A stretch of DNA of 64,000 bases from Pedobacter panaciterrae (GCF_013204795.1 NZ_JABMKW010000018.1:1-64000), one strand, 5' to 3'. Shown: positions 26,480-34,270, counted from the first letter of the stretch. Numbers and translations are program-made. Notes: generated from the sequence alone by a model not told the origin.

Positions 26480-28768
26480 ATGCACCCTTTAAGCAATCTG
26501 TTCCTCGCTATAGTTTTATTAATCTCCTCCTTAAAAGCAAATGCACAATCGCTTAATCCTCCTTCAGATTTGAGGGTCGATTTGCTTCTGAATGCTGATA
26601 AAGTATGGAAAAACGGAGTGCCGGCAGCGCTATCACTTCAGGAAGCAAAGCAATCCGACTCCACCTATCAAGTGGCACTTATAGCCAATCAAAACCCATA
26701 TTTCTCCTGGGTAGTAAATGATAATTCAGATGGCAGTTCCCAAACCGCATATAGGATTCTTGTGGCATCGTCCCCAGACAATCTTAAAGCGAATAAAGGA
26801 GATTTTTGGGACTCACAAAAAGTTATTCAAAACCAACAGACGGGAATCATTTACCGTGGTCAGAAGCTTAAACCAAATACTGTTTATTACTGGAAAGTAA
26901 AGGTCTGGAATAATAAACAAACCCCAAGTGATTACTCAAAACCCATCTCCTTTATTACCGACAGTATAATAAAGCCCTATCAGACTGCTCATCAACCCCT
27001 TGTAAAATCATTGGAAAAACCGGTTCTAAATAAGCAACTAAACAATCTTAACACTTTATATGATTTTGGGAATGATGCCTTTGCTCAATTAAAAATGCGC
27101 ATCAAATCAGCAGCTGATGGAGATACCTTGCAAATCCACGTGGGTGAAACAATAGATGCCACAGGTCGCGTCGAAAGAAAGCCCAGAGGGACCATCCGCT
27201 ACCGTTTATTAAAGCTAGTCTTGCAAAAGGGAGAACATAATTATGATCTTAAATTTTTAGCCGACGAACGTAACACCGGATCTAAGGCCATACTAATGCC
27301 AGATTACATCGGGGAGGTGCTTCCCTTCCGATATGTGGAACTTGAAAAGAATGATAAAGCAATAATTGAGGTACAACGTTATGTTGTAAACTATCCTTTT
27401 AATGATCAAGCCTCATCATTTAAAAGTTCCGACGCCCTTTTAAACCAAATATGGGATCTTTCTAAGCACACCATTAAAGCCACCTCATTTACAGGCTTGT
27501 ACGTTGATGGCGACCGTGAGCGGATTCCCTACGAAGCTGATGCGTTAATTAATCAGCTGTCGCACTATGCTTCCGATGCTGAATTTAACATGGCTAAAAG
27601 ATCTTTGGATTATCTAATTTATCATGCTACCTGGCCAACTGAATGGTCATTACAAAACCTGCTGATTGCCTGGAATGACTACCTGTATTCTGGCGACATC
27701 AGGACCGTAAAGCTTCTTTACCCTCAATTAAAACCAAAACTGTTGCTTGCCCTTGCCAGGCCTGATGGCCTAATCAGTACAAGAACTGGCAAGCAAGATA
27801 GTAGCTTTACCAAATCCATCCATTTTTCTACCTTTAATGGCGAAAAGGTACTTAAAGACATTGTAGATTGGCCGCAAAAAGGAGGTTTTGGATTGCCACC
27901 CTCCTATCCTGGCGAAACGGATGGTTTTGTTTTTACAGACTATAATGCCGTAGTAAATGCCTTTCATTATCAAGCATTGATTTGCATGAGGGATCTGGCC
28001 CTGGCATTAGGAGAAAAAGCAGATGCTACATTTTACAGGCAGCAAGCCAACAAAGTAAAACAGGCCTTTCAACATAATTTTATAAACCCGGACACAGGAA
28101 CGATAAAAGATGGTGAGGATACCATGCACAGCTCCTTACATGCTAATATGCTTGCCCTTGCTTTTAACCTGGTACCAATTGAGAACAAGGCAAAAGTAAT
28201 AGCCCACATCCGCTCAAGAGGAATGGCCTGCAGCGTTTATGGAACACAGTTTCTGCTGGATGCACTTTATAATGCAAATGAAGCAGAATACGGGTTACAG
28301 TTGTTAACCTCAACCGACAAACGTAGCTGGCATAATATGCTCCGTTCTGGTTCAACCATGACAACAGAAGCCTGGGACACGGATTACAAAAACAATCAGG
28401 ACTGGAATCATGCCTGGGGTGCTGCTCCTGCTAATATTATTGTCAGGAAACTTATGGGAGTCGAACCGTTAACGCCTGCTTTCGGAACCATACAAATAAA
28501 ACCCCAGCCCGGCACACTTCACTCCGCCGAGCTCCAGTTATCCACCTTACATGGAAAAATCAATGTTGCTTTTACTAAAACCACAGCACAGTTTCAATTA
28601 AAAACCCTTATTCCACCCAATACCACAGGAGTAGTTTATTTGCCAAAAGAAACAGAAAATGACAAGATAATCAAAGACGGAAGATCATTAAAAGCAATAT
28701 CAGACGGCAAGTTTTGGGTAGTCAGAGATGTTAAATCTGGTACACATGTCTGGGAAGTAAGGTATTAG
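26480..28768 (+). CDS. Secreted GH78-family alpha-L-rhamnosidase
   Basis: 762 aa with a signal peptide (ending near ANAQS). A fibronectin-like N-terminal part (~65-160, PYFSWVVNDNS) is followed by a beta domain and the (alpha/alpha)6 barrel of GH78. Family motifs include YVDGDRERIPYEADA, carrying acidic residues typical of the active site, and WDTDYKNNQDWNHAWGAAP. A C-terminal beta-sandwich follows (IQIKPQPG). It should remove terminal alpha-L-rhamnose from plant or microbial glycans. The GH28-like gene 11 kb upstream could also act on pectic polymers, but the two are not in one operon. Confidence 0.9.
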   Translation: MHPLSNLFLAIVLLISSLKANAQSLNPPSDLRVDLLLNADKVWKNGVPAALSLQEAKQSDSTYQVALIANQNPYFSWVVNDNSDGSSQTAYRILVASSPDNLKANKGDFWDSQKVIQNQQTGIIYRGQKLKPNTVYYWKVKVWNNKQTPSDYSKPISFITDSIIKPYQTAHQPLVKSLEKPVLNKQLNNLNTLYDFGNDAFAQLKMRIKSAADGDTLQIHVGETIDATGRVERKPRGTIRYRLLKLVLQKGEHNYDLKFLADERNTGSKAILMPDYIGEVLPFRYVELEKNDKAIIEVQRYVVNYPFNDQASSFKSSDALLNQIWDLSKHTIKATSFTGLYVDGDRERIPYEADALINQLSHYASDAEFNMAKRSLDYLIYHATWPTEWSLQNLLIAWNDYLYSGDIRTVKLLYPQLKPKLLLALARPDGLISTRTGKQDSSFTKSIHFSTFNGEKVLKDIVDWPQKGGFGLPPSYPGETDGFVFTDYNAVVNAFHYQALICMRDLALALGEKADATFYRQQANKVKQAFQHNFINPDTGTIKDGEDTMHSSLHANMLALAFNLVPIENKAKVIAHIRSRGMACSVYGTQFLLDALYNANEAEYGLQLLTSTDKRSWHNMLRSGSTMTTEAWDTDYKNNQDWNHAWGAAPANIIVRKLMGVEPLTPAFGTIQIKPQPGTLHSAELQLSTLHGKINVAFTKTTAQFQLKTLIPPNTTGVVYLPKETENDKIIKDGRSLKAISDGKFWVVRDVKSGTHVWEVRY

Positions 28769-28790
28769 TTCAACTTTACTAAAAAGGTAA

Positions 28791-29768
28791 TTATACCTCA
28801 TTCGCAACCTTTGCAAACTTATTTCTGTACTCTATTGGAGTGAGGCCTGTTATCTTCCTGAAAATATCCCTGAATGCTTTGGTATCGGTATAACCTACAC
28901 CATACATTACTTCTGTCACATTCTTTCTTGAAGCTTCAAAAAACTTCTTGGCAGCTTCTATTCTTACCCGTTGTATGTACTCCATTGGTGTGTTAGTTGT
29001 TGCATCCTTAAACCTTCGTTCAAAAGTTCTTCGTCCAACATTTGTAAGGTTCACCAAATCTTCAATACTTATTTTGTCTTCATAATTTATCTCAATATAA
29101 CTCTGTACCTTTTGAATGTCTGCATCACCATGGTTTTTCTGTCCTTTGAAAATGGCAAACTGCGACTGGCTGTCTCTACCTATATCTAAAGCAAAATATT
29201 TGGAGATCATCACAGCCGTTTCTCTGTCCGAAAACTTTTCTACCAGGTACAAGATCAAATTCCACAAACTACTTGCGCCACCGCTACTATAGATGTTATT
29301 GTGTTCGGTAATGATAGCACCATCTTCTACTTCTACTTGTGGATATTTCTCTCTAAACTCGCTTATATGTGCCCAATGGGTAGAGCATTTTTTTCCATCT
29401 AGCAAGCCTGTTTCTGCAAGCAAAAAAGCACCTATACATAAACTTGCAAGGCTGGAGCCGCTTTGATGAAGCTTTTTGAAGTACGGTATTGCTTCCGCAT
29501 TAGCTTGGATGCCTGCGTTAGTGTCTCCAAAAGTGGGTGGTATAATGAGCAGGTCGGTATGGGCAACATCTTTGAGCAGCCTGTCTGTTTTTACGGTGTA
29601 TTCGCCGTTGTTGGCAGGCACATATTCATTTAAGCCTACATACTCTACTTTGAAAATGGGCTTTTTACCAAATGTCGTTAAAAATTCATTGGCCGTGTTA
29701 AAGGTCCTGAATGCTGGGGTAATAGCTTCTATTACTCCATACTGTGGAACGAAAACTGAAACTTGCAT
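28791..29768 (-). CDS. GlxA-type AraC family regulator, copy 2
   Basis: 325 aa paralogue of the 15404-16381 gene. A DJ-1/PfpI domain (Cys111 in ASLCIGAFLLAETGLLDGKK) precedes the AraC helix-turn-helix (IEDLVNLTNVGRRTFERRFK, VMYGVGYTDTKAFRDIFRKITGLTP). It is divergent from a short SRPBCC/DoxX/DUF1801 group, the most likely target set. The upstream region has two TTTGTCGT copies 21 nt apart. Confidence 0.92.
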   Translation of the reverse strand: MQVSVFVPQYGVIEAITPAFRTFNTANEFLTTFGKKPIFKVEYVGLNEYVPANNGEYTVKTDRLLKDVAHTDLLIIPPTFGDTNAGIQANAEAIPYFKKLHQSGSSLASLCIGAFLLAETGLLDGKKCSTHWAHISEFREKYPQVEVEDGAIITEHNNIYSSGGASSLWNLILYLVEKFSDRETAVMISKYFALDIGRDSQSQFAIFKGQKNHGDADIQKVQSYIEINYEDKISIEDLVNLTNVGRRTFERRFKDATTNTPMEYIQRVRIEAAKKFFEASRKNVTEVMYGVGYTDTKAFRDIFRKITGLTPIEYRNKFAKVANEV

Positions 29769-29798
29769 ATAATTTTGACTTAACTAAAGGTATATACT

Positions 29799-29827
29799 TT
29801 TGTCGTAATTCACCTCTAATTTGTCGT
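29799..29827 (-). promoter_or_regulatory. Candidate operator upstream of GlxA-type gene 2
   Basis: Exact direct repeat TTTGTCGT at 29799-29806 and 29820-29827, a 21-nt period (two helical turns). The surrounding ~35 nt is similar to the upstream region of the paralogue. It lies between the divergent regulator and SRPBCC genes and could control both. Confidence 0.45.
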
Positions 29828-29894
29828 TTTTACAATAGACCAGGTTTCGGAGTCTGTAGCATCTTTGTAATGTAATCAATTACTAAAAATAAAA

Positions 29895-30317
29895 ATGATG
29901 GCAGAACAAACAAAAATTACGGTAGAAGCAACAGTGAATGCTCCCGTAGAAAAAGTATGGAAGGCTTGGAATACACCAGCCGACATTATCCAATGGAACA
30001 CCCCTGACCCAAGCTGGCATACGCCAAGCAGCGAAAACGATCTCCGCATAAACGGAAAGTTTAAAAATAGAATGGAAGCTAAAGATGGCAGTTTCGGTTT
30101 TGATTTTGAAGGCACTTATGACAAGGTTGAATTGTATAAAGAAATAGCTTATACCATGGCTGACGGCAGAACTGCGACAACATTATTTACAGAGAAAAAC
30201 GGTAAAACCATACTTGCAACAACTTTTGATCCGGAAACTGAGAACGACCCTGAATTTCAGAAACAAGGTTGGCAGGCTATTTTAAACAATTTTGTGAAAT
30301 ACGTAGAGAGCAAATAA
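29895..30317 (+). CDS. SRPBCC (AHSA1-like) domain protein
   Basis: 140 aa single-domain START-like fold: ITVEATVNAPVEKVWKAWNTPADIIQW at the front, then FEGTYDKVELYKEIAYTM, and a C-terminal helix QGWQAILNNFVKYVES. A second ATG one codon later is equally possible. These small hydrophobic-pocket proteins have varied or unknown ligands. It starts a co-directional set with the next two genes. Confidence 0.9.
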   Translation: MMAEQTKITVEATVNAPVEKVWKAWNTPADIIQWNTPDPSWHTPSSENDLRINGKFKNRMEAKDGSFGFDFEGTYDKVELYKEIAYTMADGRTATTLFTEKNGKTILATTFDPETENDPEFQKQGWQAILNNFVKYVESK

Positions 30318-30341
30318 TTAGTTATAATAAAATTAAACAAA

Positions 30342-30716
30342 ATGAAAAAGAATAAAATAATCTTTTGGGTGGCTACATCAATCCTCATACTTTGGGAAGG
30401 TGTAATGCCACTGGGTACAGTGCTATTTGCACCGGAATATGTAAATGCAGGTACAAAACCTTTAGGCTATCCCGATTACTTTGCTTATACGCTTATATAT
30501 TGCAAGGTACTTGGAATTATAGCAATCTCTTTGCCTAAAATCCAGGGGAAGTTAAAGGAATGGGCATATGCTGGGCTTGCCTTTAGTTTAATCTATGCTT
30601 TCATCAGTCATGCCTGTGTAGATCAAAATATCGCGTTTATGCTATTGCCACTAATAGTACTGGGCATCCTCGCGGTTTCTTACATCTATAATAATAAAAT
30701 TCAGAACAATGGCTAA
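30342..30716 (+). CDS. DoxX-like small membrane protein
   Basis: 124 aa with four predicted TM helices (~7-28, 48-64, 70-88, 95-116), in the DoxX-like size and layout. It begins 24 bp after the SRPBCC gene, and its end overlaps the next gene by 8 bp, so the three are probably co-transcribed. Function unknown. Confidence 0.75.
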   Translation: MKKNKIIFWVATSILILWEGVMPLGTVLFAPEYVNAGTKPLGYPDYFAYTLIYCKVLGIIAISLPKIQGKLKEWAYAGLAFSLIYAFISHACVDQNIAFMLLPLIVLGILAVSYIYNNKIQNNG

Positions 30717-31089
30717 AACAAATTATCAGTCGATTGATGAGTACCATCTCGCATTTAGTGGCGAAGCGCTCGAAAGAATGCAAAAGATCAGGAAAACTAT
30801 TCATGAAGTAGTACCAGATGCAGAGGAAACTATCAGTTATCAAATACCTTGTATTAAATACAATGGTTACCTGATATACTATTGTGCATTTCCTAATCAC
30901 ATCTCATTATCGAACCCCTTTAGTGAAGCCTTTTGGGCACATTTTAAGACTGATCTGGAAGGGTACAAAACAAGCAAGGCTGTTATCCAATTTCCAATAG
31001 ATAAACCGCTCCCTGAAAAGCTAATTAAAAGAATTGTGGCATTCAGGAAAAAGGAGAATGAGGAGAAAGCAATTACAAAAAAGAAATAA
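30709..31089 (+). CDS. DUF1801/YdhG-like protein
   Basis: 126 aa. Hallmarks of the family are ALERMQKIRKTIHEVVPDAEETISYQIPCIKYNG and the Lys-rich C-terminus after FPIDKPLPEKLIKRIVAFRK. The fold resembles frataxin-like/YdhG proteins, with a proposed metal or iron-related role not proven. It overlaps the DoxX-like gene by 8 bp. Confidence 0.85.
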   Translation: MAKTNYQSIDEYHLAFSGEALERMQKIRKTIHEVVPDAEETISYQIPCIKYNGYLIYYCAFPNHISLSNPFSEAFWAHFKTDLEGYKTSKAVIQFPIDKPLPEKLIKRIVAFRKKENEEKAITKKK

Positions 31090-31157
31090 TTGATTGATCA
31101 ATTATGCTTTAAAAAAATGAAAGATAATATGGTTTCATTACATCGGGTAATTATGGC

Positions 31158-31187
31158 AAGCCTGGAGAAGGTATTCCAGGCTTTTTC
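31158..31187 (+). terminator. Terminator after the SRPBCC-DoxX-DUF1801 set
   Basis: 9-bp stem AAGCCTGGA / TCCAGGCTT with an 8-nt loop followed by a short T run, 69 nt after the DUF1801 stop. Confidence 0.7.
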
Positions 31188-31226
31188 CCTCCCAATAAAA
31201 ATTCCCGACGCATAATTCAGTATAGG

Positions 31227-31628
31227 ATGTTAGTTAAGAATAGTAATAAATTAATAAGTGGAATCTTTATCACATTTTCCGGGAATTGTAAAAGGGCACT
31301 CACATTTTACCAAACCTGCTTTGGCGGAACCCTGCATTTTGAAACATTTGATAGGGAATTACAGGGTTTTACAGAAAAACCGGTCATTAGTGGCTCGTTA
31401 GTTTCTGATAGTATAGTTATTCACGGTTCGGATCTGGTCCACAACGAAGGAAGAAAAATAGGGAATTATCTTTCTATCTTTTTACGTTGTAAAAATACAG
31501 ATGATAGGAAAATACTTATTGAGAAAATAAAATCTGGCCACAGGGGCCTATCGTACAGGAATTATGAAGAACAGGTGCTAATTGAAGTAACTGATGCTTT
31601 TGATGTGACCTGGATATTAGGTATTTAA
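31227..31628 (+). CDS. VOC (PhnB-like glyoxalase) family protein
   Basis: 133 aa. GIFITFSGNCKRALTFYQTCFGG is the VOC/PhnB-type opening, and the C-terminal strand VTDAFDVTWILGI is typical. The usual metal-binding residues are not all evident, so it may be a binding protein or an enzyme. Substrate unknown. It stands alone between two terminators. Confidence 0.8.
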   Translation: MLVKNSNKLISGIFITFSGNCKRALTFYQTCFGGTLHFETFDRELQGFTEKPVISGSLVSDSIVIHGSDLVHNEGRKIGNYLSIFLRCKNTDDRKILIEKIKSGHRGLSYRNYEEQVLIEVTDAFDVTWILGI

Positions 31629-31651
31629 AACGAGAATCAGAAAATCGGTCA

Positions 31652-31683
31652 TAAAAAAAAGCAGTAACCATAAGATTACTGCT
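31652..31683 (-). terminator. Terminator of the azoreductase gene
   Basis: 8-bp stem AGCAGTAA / TTACTGCT; on the minus strand it is followed by eight T (31653-31660). It lies 14 nt after the azoreductase stop and may also end the convergent VOC transcript. Confidence 0.75.
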
Positions 31684-31696
31684 AGTCTTTATACTC

Positions 31697-32299
31697 TTAA
31701 TTAATCTTTATACTTTTAATTGCTCTATCCAAAGCATAATCTTTAATTCCCGGCACTTTTAGTCCTTCCGCACGGAATACGGTAAGATCTGTCATACCTA
31801 AAAACCCAAGAAAAGCCTTCAGATAGGGGGCAACAAAGTCGTTGGCTTTCCCTGGTCCCTCTGAATAAACGCCACCGGATGACATAGCTACATAAACTTT
31901 TTTCCCTGTAACCTTTCCGATAGGGCCGTTTTCACCATATCCAAAAGTTATTCCTGCCCTGGTAATATGATCAATCCATGCCTTTAGTGCTGAATGAATA
32001 GTAAAGTTAATCAGTGGTGCCCCAATTACAATGATGTCTGCAGCGAATAATTGTTTAACTAAATGATCAGAAAGCAGGATAGATTCCTTTTCTTCTTTGG
32101 TCAGCTCATCGCTGGGAATAAAGAATGCACGGAGGACTTCAGGTTTGAGATGTGGTATTTCAATATCGACCAGGTTTAACTCTTCAACAATGCTACCCGG
32201 ATACTTTTCCTGAATTTCTTCAACAATGGCATGACCTAATTTAATACTGTACGACGTCGCACCTTGTATACTTGATTTTAAATGAAGGATATGTTTCAT
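31697..32299 (-). CDS. FMN-dependent NADH-azoreductase (AzoR-like)
   Basis: 200 aa flavodoxin-like quinone/azo reductase. HILHLKSSIQGATSYSIKLG is the FMN phosphate loop, then ADIIVIGAPLINFTIHSALKAWIDHITRAGITFGYGENG (the AzoR/NQO flavin site) and VYVAMSSGG. It reduces quinones and azo compounds with NADH, protecting against electrophiles. It is divergent from an HxlR regulator with one conserved Cys, an arrangement like azoreductases under DUF24 repressors in Firmicutes. Confidence 0.92.
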   Translation of the reverse strand: MKHILHLKSSIQGATSYSIKLGHAIVEEIQEKYPGSIVEELNLVDIEIPHLKPEVLRAFFIPSDELTKEEKESILLSDHLVKQLFAADIIVIGAPLINFTIHSALKAWIDHITRAGITFGYGENGPIGKVTGKKVYVAMSSGGVYSEGPGKANDFVAPYLKAFLGFLGMTDLTVFRAEGLKVPGIKDYALDRAIKSIKIN

Positions 32300-32321
32300 A
32301 AAATTGATTAATTATCAAGGG

Positions 32322-32329
32322 CAAAGCTA
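32322..32329 (-). promoter_or_regulatory. -7 box of the azoreductase gene
   Basis: TAGCTTTG on the minus strand matches TAnnTTTG, 22 nt upstream of the azoreductase ATG. No clear -33 TTTG is seen. Confidence 0.5.
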
Positions 32330-32353
32330 GGGCTAGGAGGTGATAAAAAGTTA

Positions 32354-32379
32354 GTCGTTACCCAAAGGTAAGCGCTTAC
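32354..32379. promoter_or_regulatory. Operator palindromes between azoR and hxlR
   Basis: A perfect 12-bp palindrome GTAAGCGCTTAC (32368-32379) is joined on its left to a second inverted repeat GTTACC-CAAA-GGTAA. The site lies between the two divergent -7 boxes and over the likely -33 of hxlR. It suits a winged-helix dimer of the HxlR type. Confidence 0.55.
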
Positions 32380-32394
32380 ATCGGGGTAAGTGAT

Positions 32395-32402
32395 TATCTT
32401 TG
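32395..32402 (+). promoter_or_regulatory. -7 box of the HxlR gene
   Basis: TATCTTTG, an exact TAnnTTTG match, ends 5 nt before the ATG at 32408. Transcription would start at or next to that ATG, which implies a leaderless mRNA and argues against the upstream ATG at 32390. Confidence 0.55.
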
Positions 32403-32407
32403 CTATT

Positions 32408-32785
32408 ATGAAAGTCATTAAAAATCAGCCGATACCAAGCAAGACAGAATGCGCGGGCTCACTTAGAAATGTTCTTGACGCCCTCTATGTGCTAAATGGG
32501 AAATGGAAGTTGGCTTTGATCCTTTCACTTGTACAATCATCCAAGCGTTTCAATGAAATTCAGAATGAAGTCTCCGGAATCTCCTCCAAGGTCCTAGCTA
32601 AAGAATTAAAAGATTTGGAATTGAATGACTTCATCAAGCGGAATGTGTATCCTACCCAACCGGTAAGTATTGTTTACGAGGCGACCAGTTATAGCCTGAC
32701 CTTAAAAAATGTGTTGGCTGAACTAAGTAGCTGGGGGGAGCAGCACAGGGAAAAAGTTAAACAAAGCATGCGGAAGGAGTCTTGA
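32408..32785 (+). CDS. HxlR (DUF24) family transcriptional regulator
   Basis: 125 aa from the ATG at 32408. The HxlR winged helix spans nearly the whole protein: VLNGKWKLALILSL, RFNEIQNEVSGISSKVLAKELKDLE, then the wing YEATSYSLT. The only cysteine is Cys15 in KTECAGSL, aligned with the sensor Cys of thiol-redox DUF24 regulators such as YodB and HypR. It likely represses the divergent azoreductase and itself, released by quinones or other electrophiles. Confidence 0.9.
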   Translation: MKVIKNQPIPSKTECAGSLRNVLDALYVLNGKWKLALILSLVQSSKRFNEIQNEVSGISSKVLAKELKDLELNDFIKRNVYPTQPVSIVYEATSYSLTLKNVLAELSSWGEQHREKVKQSMRKES

Positions 32786-32811
32786 ATGGGAAAAGCCTCG
32801 ATGTTGATTAA

Positions 32812-32919
32812 ACACCGAGACTTGTCGTCCAAGCGTTACATTTGTTGAACCCCGTTCAGGACGATTTAATGCATTTGGCGAACATCGAAGATGATCTAGC
32901 TATTGCAACTACCTCTTAG
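32812..32919 (+). other. Possible coding remnant (35 codons, no start)
   Basis: A frame reading ...LLNPVQDDLMHLANIEDDLA... ends in a stop at 32917-32919, overlapping the end of the convergent hypothetical gene. Composition looks protein-like but it lacks a start and a recognisable family; chance is possible. Confidence 0.2.
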
Positions 32920-33473
32920 CAACGGTCACTTTTACTGAAATCACGTTTAAAAAGTACCTTACCATTTTGCTCAATATAATCCCCTGATACAATCAAATAG
33001 GGATGACTTGGCGAATTCCCTGCGCTGCGGCTTTTTACAGTTATTTTGTCATTCACTTTCAGGCTAGTTAACGGCTGAAACTCTTTAGGAGTAAATTGCA
33101 TCATGTATTGTTCGCCATCAATCTTCACGATAAGCCATTTTGGCCCTCCTGATTTTGCATTTTCACGATGAAAAGTAACAGAGGTGACCACGGCCTCCAT
33201 ATTCGCGAAAGACTCGATGTAGCCCTTTATTTTATCATGACTGCCCCTCACCTTTTTGCCTTCAGGAGATGCCTCCCATACCTTATATTTTATACCGTCA
33301 GGAGTTCCCTCCCATTGTTTCCTGGGATCCAGTGCGACTTTCTTGTTTGCAATGGACAACGGTTCTGAAGACCGACCGGTTTCAGTTTTAATGTTACGAT
33401 TGGCAAATACTAGCCCGCTTACTACAACCAATACGAAGATCATCGCATAGGTGACATTTTTTTTATTTTTCAT
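32916..33473 (-). CDS. Hypothetical secreted or membrane-anchored protein
   Basis: 185 aa, not recognised. An N-terminal hydrophobic segment (~8-25, YAMIFVLVVVSGLVFA) is a signal peptide or anchor. Residues ~40-80 are rich in Lys/Trp (RKQWEGTPDGIKYKVWEASPEGKK). The C-terminal ~90 residues look like a small beta-barrel (VVTSVTFHRE, WLIVKIDGEQYMMQF, VNDKITVKSR), resembling OB-fold periplasmic domains. Conservation is unknown; no operon partner. Confidence 0.6.
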   Translation of the reverse strand: MKNKKNVTYAMIFVLVVVSGLVFANRNIKTETGRSSEPLSIANKKVALDPRKQWEGTPDGIKYKVWEASPEGKKVRGSHDKIKGYIESFANMEAVVTSVTFHRENAKSGGPKWLIVKIDGEQYMMQFTPKEFQPLTSLKVNDKITVKSRSAGNSPSHPYLIVSGDYIEQNGKVLFKRDFSKSDRC

Positions 33474-33644
33474 ATTTTTTCAAATTGATTCAGCGAATCT
33501 ACTTTGATATTTTTCGGGTCGAGTGGTTCGGATTGTAAATAAAAATGTAAACTTTGTAAATAAATCGTAAATAGTAGGATAATCGTCCGTCTTGAAGGAT
33601 CCAGAATGAAATTCTTGCAGTTCTTATCCGAAAACACGACCAAA

Positions 33645-33715
33645 TCTGATCGCTTTCCGAAGCCCGTAGGAGTTCCGTCCGATAGTTATCGGCACGATCC
33701 CCCTGTTCCATGAAA
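33645..33715 (-). pseudogene. Decayed tRNA-Glu and terminator remnant
   Basis: TCTGATCGCTTT, four other bases, then AGCCCGTAGG (33646-33670) copies the terminator arm plus tRNA-Glu 3' end found at 33744-33768. After an unrelated ~24-nt stretch, CGATCCCCCTGTTCCA (33695-33710) resembles the tRNA T-arm region. The D-arm and anticodon parts are missing. It looks like a broken third unit of the tRNA array or a scar of an integration site. Confidence 0.45.
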
Positions 33716-33729
33716 TGGATGAAAACGAC

Positions 33730-33755
33730 AAAAGCGATCGTTTCTGATCGCTTTT
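33730..33755 (-). terminator. Terminator of the tRNA array
   Basis: 10-bp stem AAAAGCGATC / GATCGCTTTT with a 6-nt loop, 2 nt after the last tRNA-Glu 3' end; the stem ends in TTTT on the minus strand. Confidence 0.75.
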
Positions 33756-33757
33756 AG

Positions 33758-33829
33758 TAGCCCGTAGGGGAATCGAACCCCTGTTTCCAGAATGAAAATC
33801 TGGCGTCCTCACCCCTAGACGAACGGGCC
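33758..33829 (-). tRNA. tRNA-Glu (UUC), copy 2
   Basis: 72 nt without encoded CCA. The acceptor stem GGCCCGT pairs with ACGGGCT; the anticodon stem-loop CCAGATTTTCATTCTGG carries anticodon TTC, and the T-arm is GGGGTTCGATTCCCC. The sequence is identical to the copy at 33994-34065. Confidence 0.97.
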
Positions 33830-33841
33830 ATTTGGTTGCCT

Positions 33842-33858
33842 CAGCTTTATTAAAGCTG
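33842..33858 (-). other. Inter-tRNA hairpin, unit 2
   Basis: CAGCTTTATTAAAGCTG forms a 7-bp stem in the 41-nt fMet-Glu spacer. The equivalent hairpin of unit 1 has T-A where this has C-G, so pairing is kept by a compensatory change. It is probably a processing structure. Confidence 0.6.
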
Positions 33859-33870
33859 CGAACCTTTTGG

Positions 33871-33943
<73 letters not shown>

Positions 33944-33957
33944 CTATGTCTTTCTTA

Positions 33958-33988
33958 ATAAAAAAACCGCTCATTTTTTTAAAGCGGT
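33958..33988 (-). terminator. Internal terminator-like hairpin between tRNA units
   Basis: 6-bp stem ACCGCT / AGCGGT; on the minus strand it is followed by seven or more T. It lies after tRNA-Glu copy 1 and could end part of the transcripts before unit 2. No promoter for unit 2 is evident. Confidence 0.55.
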
Positions 33989-33993
33989 CGCTG

Positions 33994-34065
33994 TAGCCCG
34001 TAGGGGAATCGAACCCCTGTTTCCAGAATGAAAATCTGGCGTCCTCACCCCTAGACGAACGGGCC
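33994..34065 (-). tRNA. tRNA-Glu (UUC), copy 1
   Basis: 72 nt, identical to copy 2, anticodon TTC, no encoded CCA. It lies 43 nt after initiator tRNA copy 1. Confidence 0.97.
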
Positions 34066-34078
34066 ATTTTGATTGCCA

Positions 34079-34096
34079 CAGTTTTAATTAAAACTG
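34079..34096 (-). other. Inter-tRNA hairpin, unit 1
   Basis: CAGTTTTAATTAAAACTG is a perfect 18-nt palindrome in the fMet-Glu spacer, matching in position the covarying hairpin of unit 2. Confidence 0.6.
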
Positions 34097-34108
34097 CGAA
34101 TCTTTTGG

Positions 34109-34181
<73 letters not shown>

Positions 34182-34230
34182 CTATATACAATTTGGTAGT
34201 TTTTGCTAAATCCTTAACTCTTCTTCCGAA

Positions 34231-34261
34231 TTGGAATGCAAAGATATAATTCGTTTCTTTG
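34231..34261 (+). promoter_or_regulatory. Promoter of era, overlapping the tRNA promoter
   Basis: TTG (34231-34233), a 20-nt spacer and TTTCTTTG (34254-34261, one mismatch to TAnnTTTG). The start near 34267 leaves a ~25-nt leader before the ATG at 34292. It occupies the same DNA as the tRNA promoter on the other strand. Confidence 0.5.
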
Positions 34262-34270
34262 CGGTGCAAA
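34239..34270 (-). promoter_or_regulatory. Promoter of the tRNA array
   Basis: On the minus strand TTTG (34267-34270), a 20-nt spacer, then TATCTTTG (34239-34246): an exact fit to the Bacteroidota promoter. The start would be near 34233, about 50 nt before the first tRNA. Confidence 0.75.

Noticed and set aside
16755..28768. One pectin utilisation locus from the GH28-like gene to the rhamnosidase
   Set aside because: The glycosidases are outside the susCD unit, separated by terminators and opposite-strand genes; the enzyme next to susCD acts on phosphoesters.
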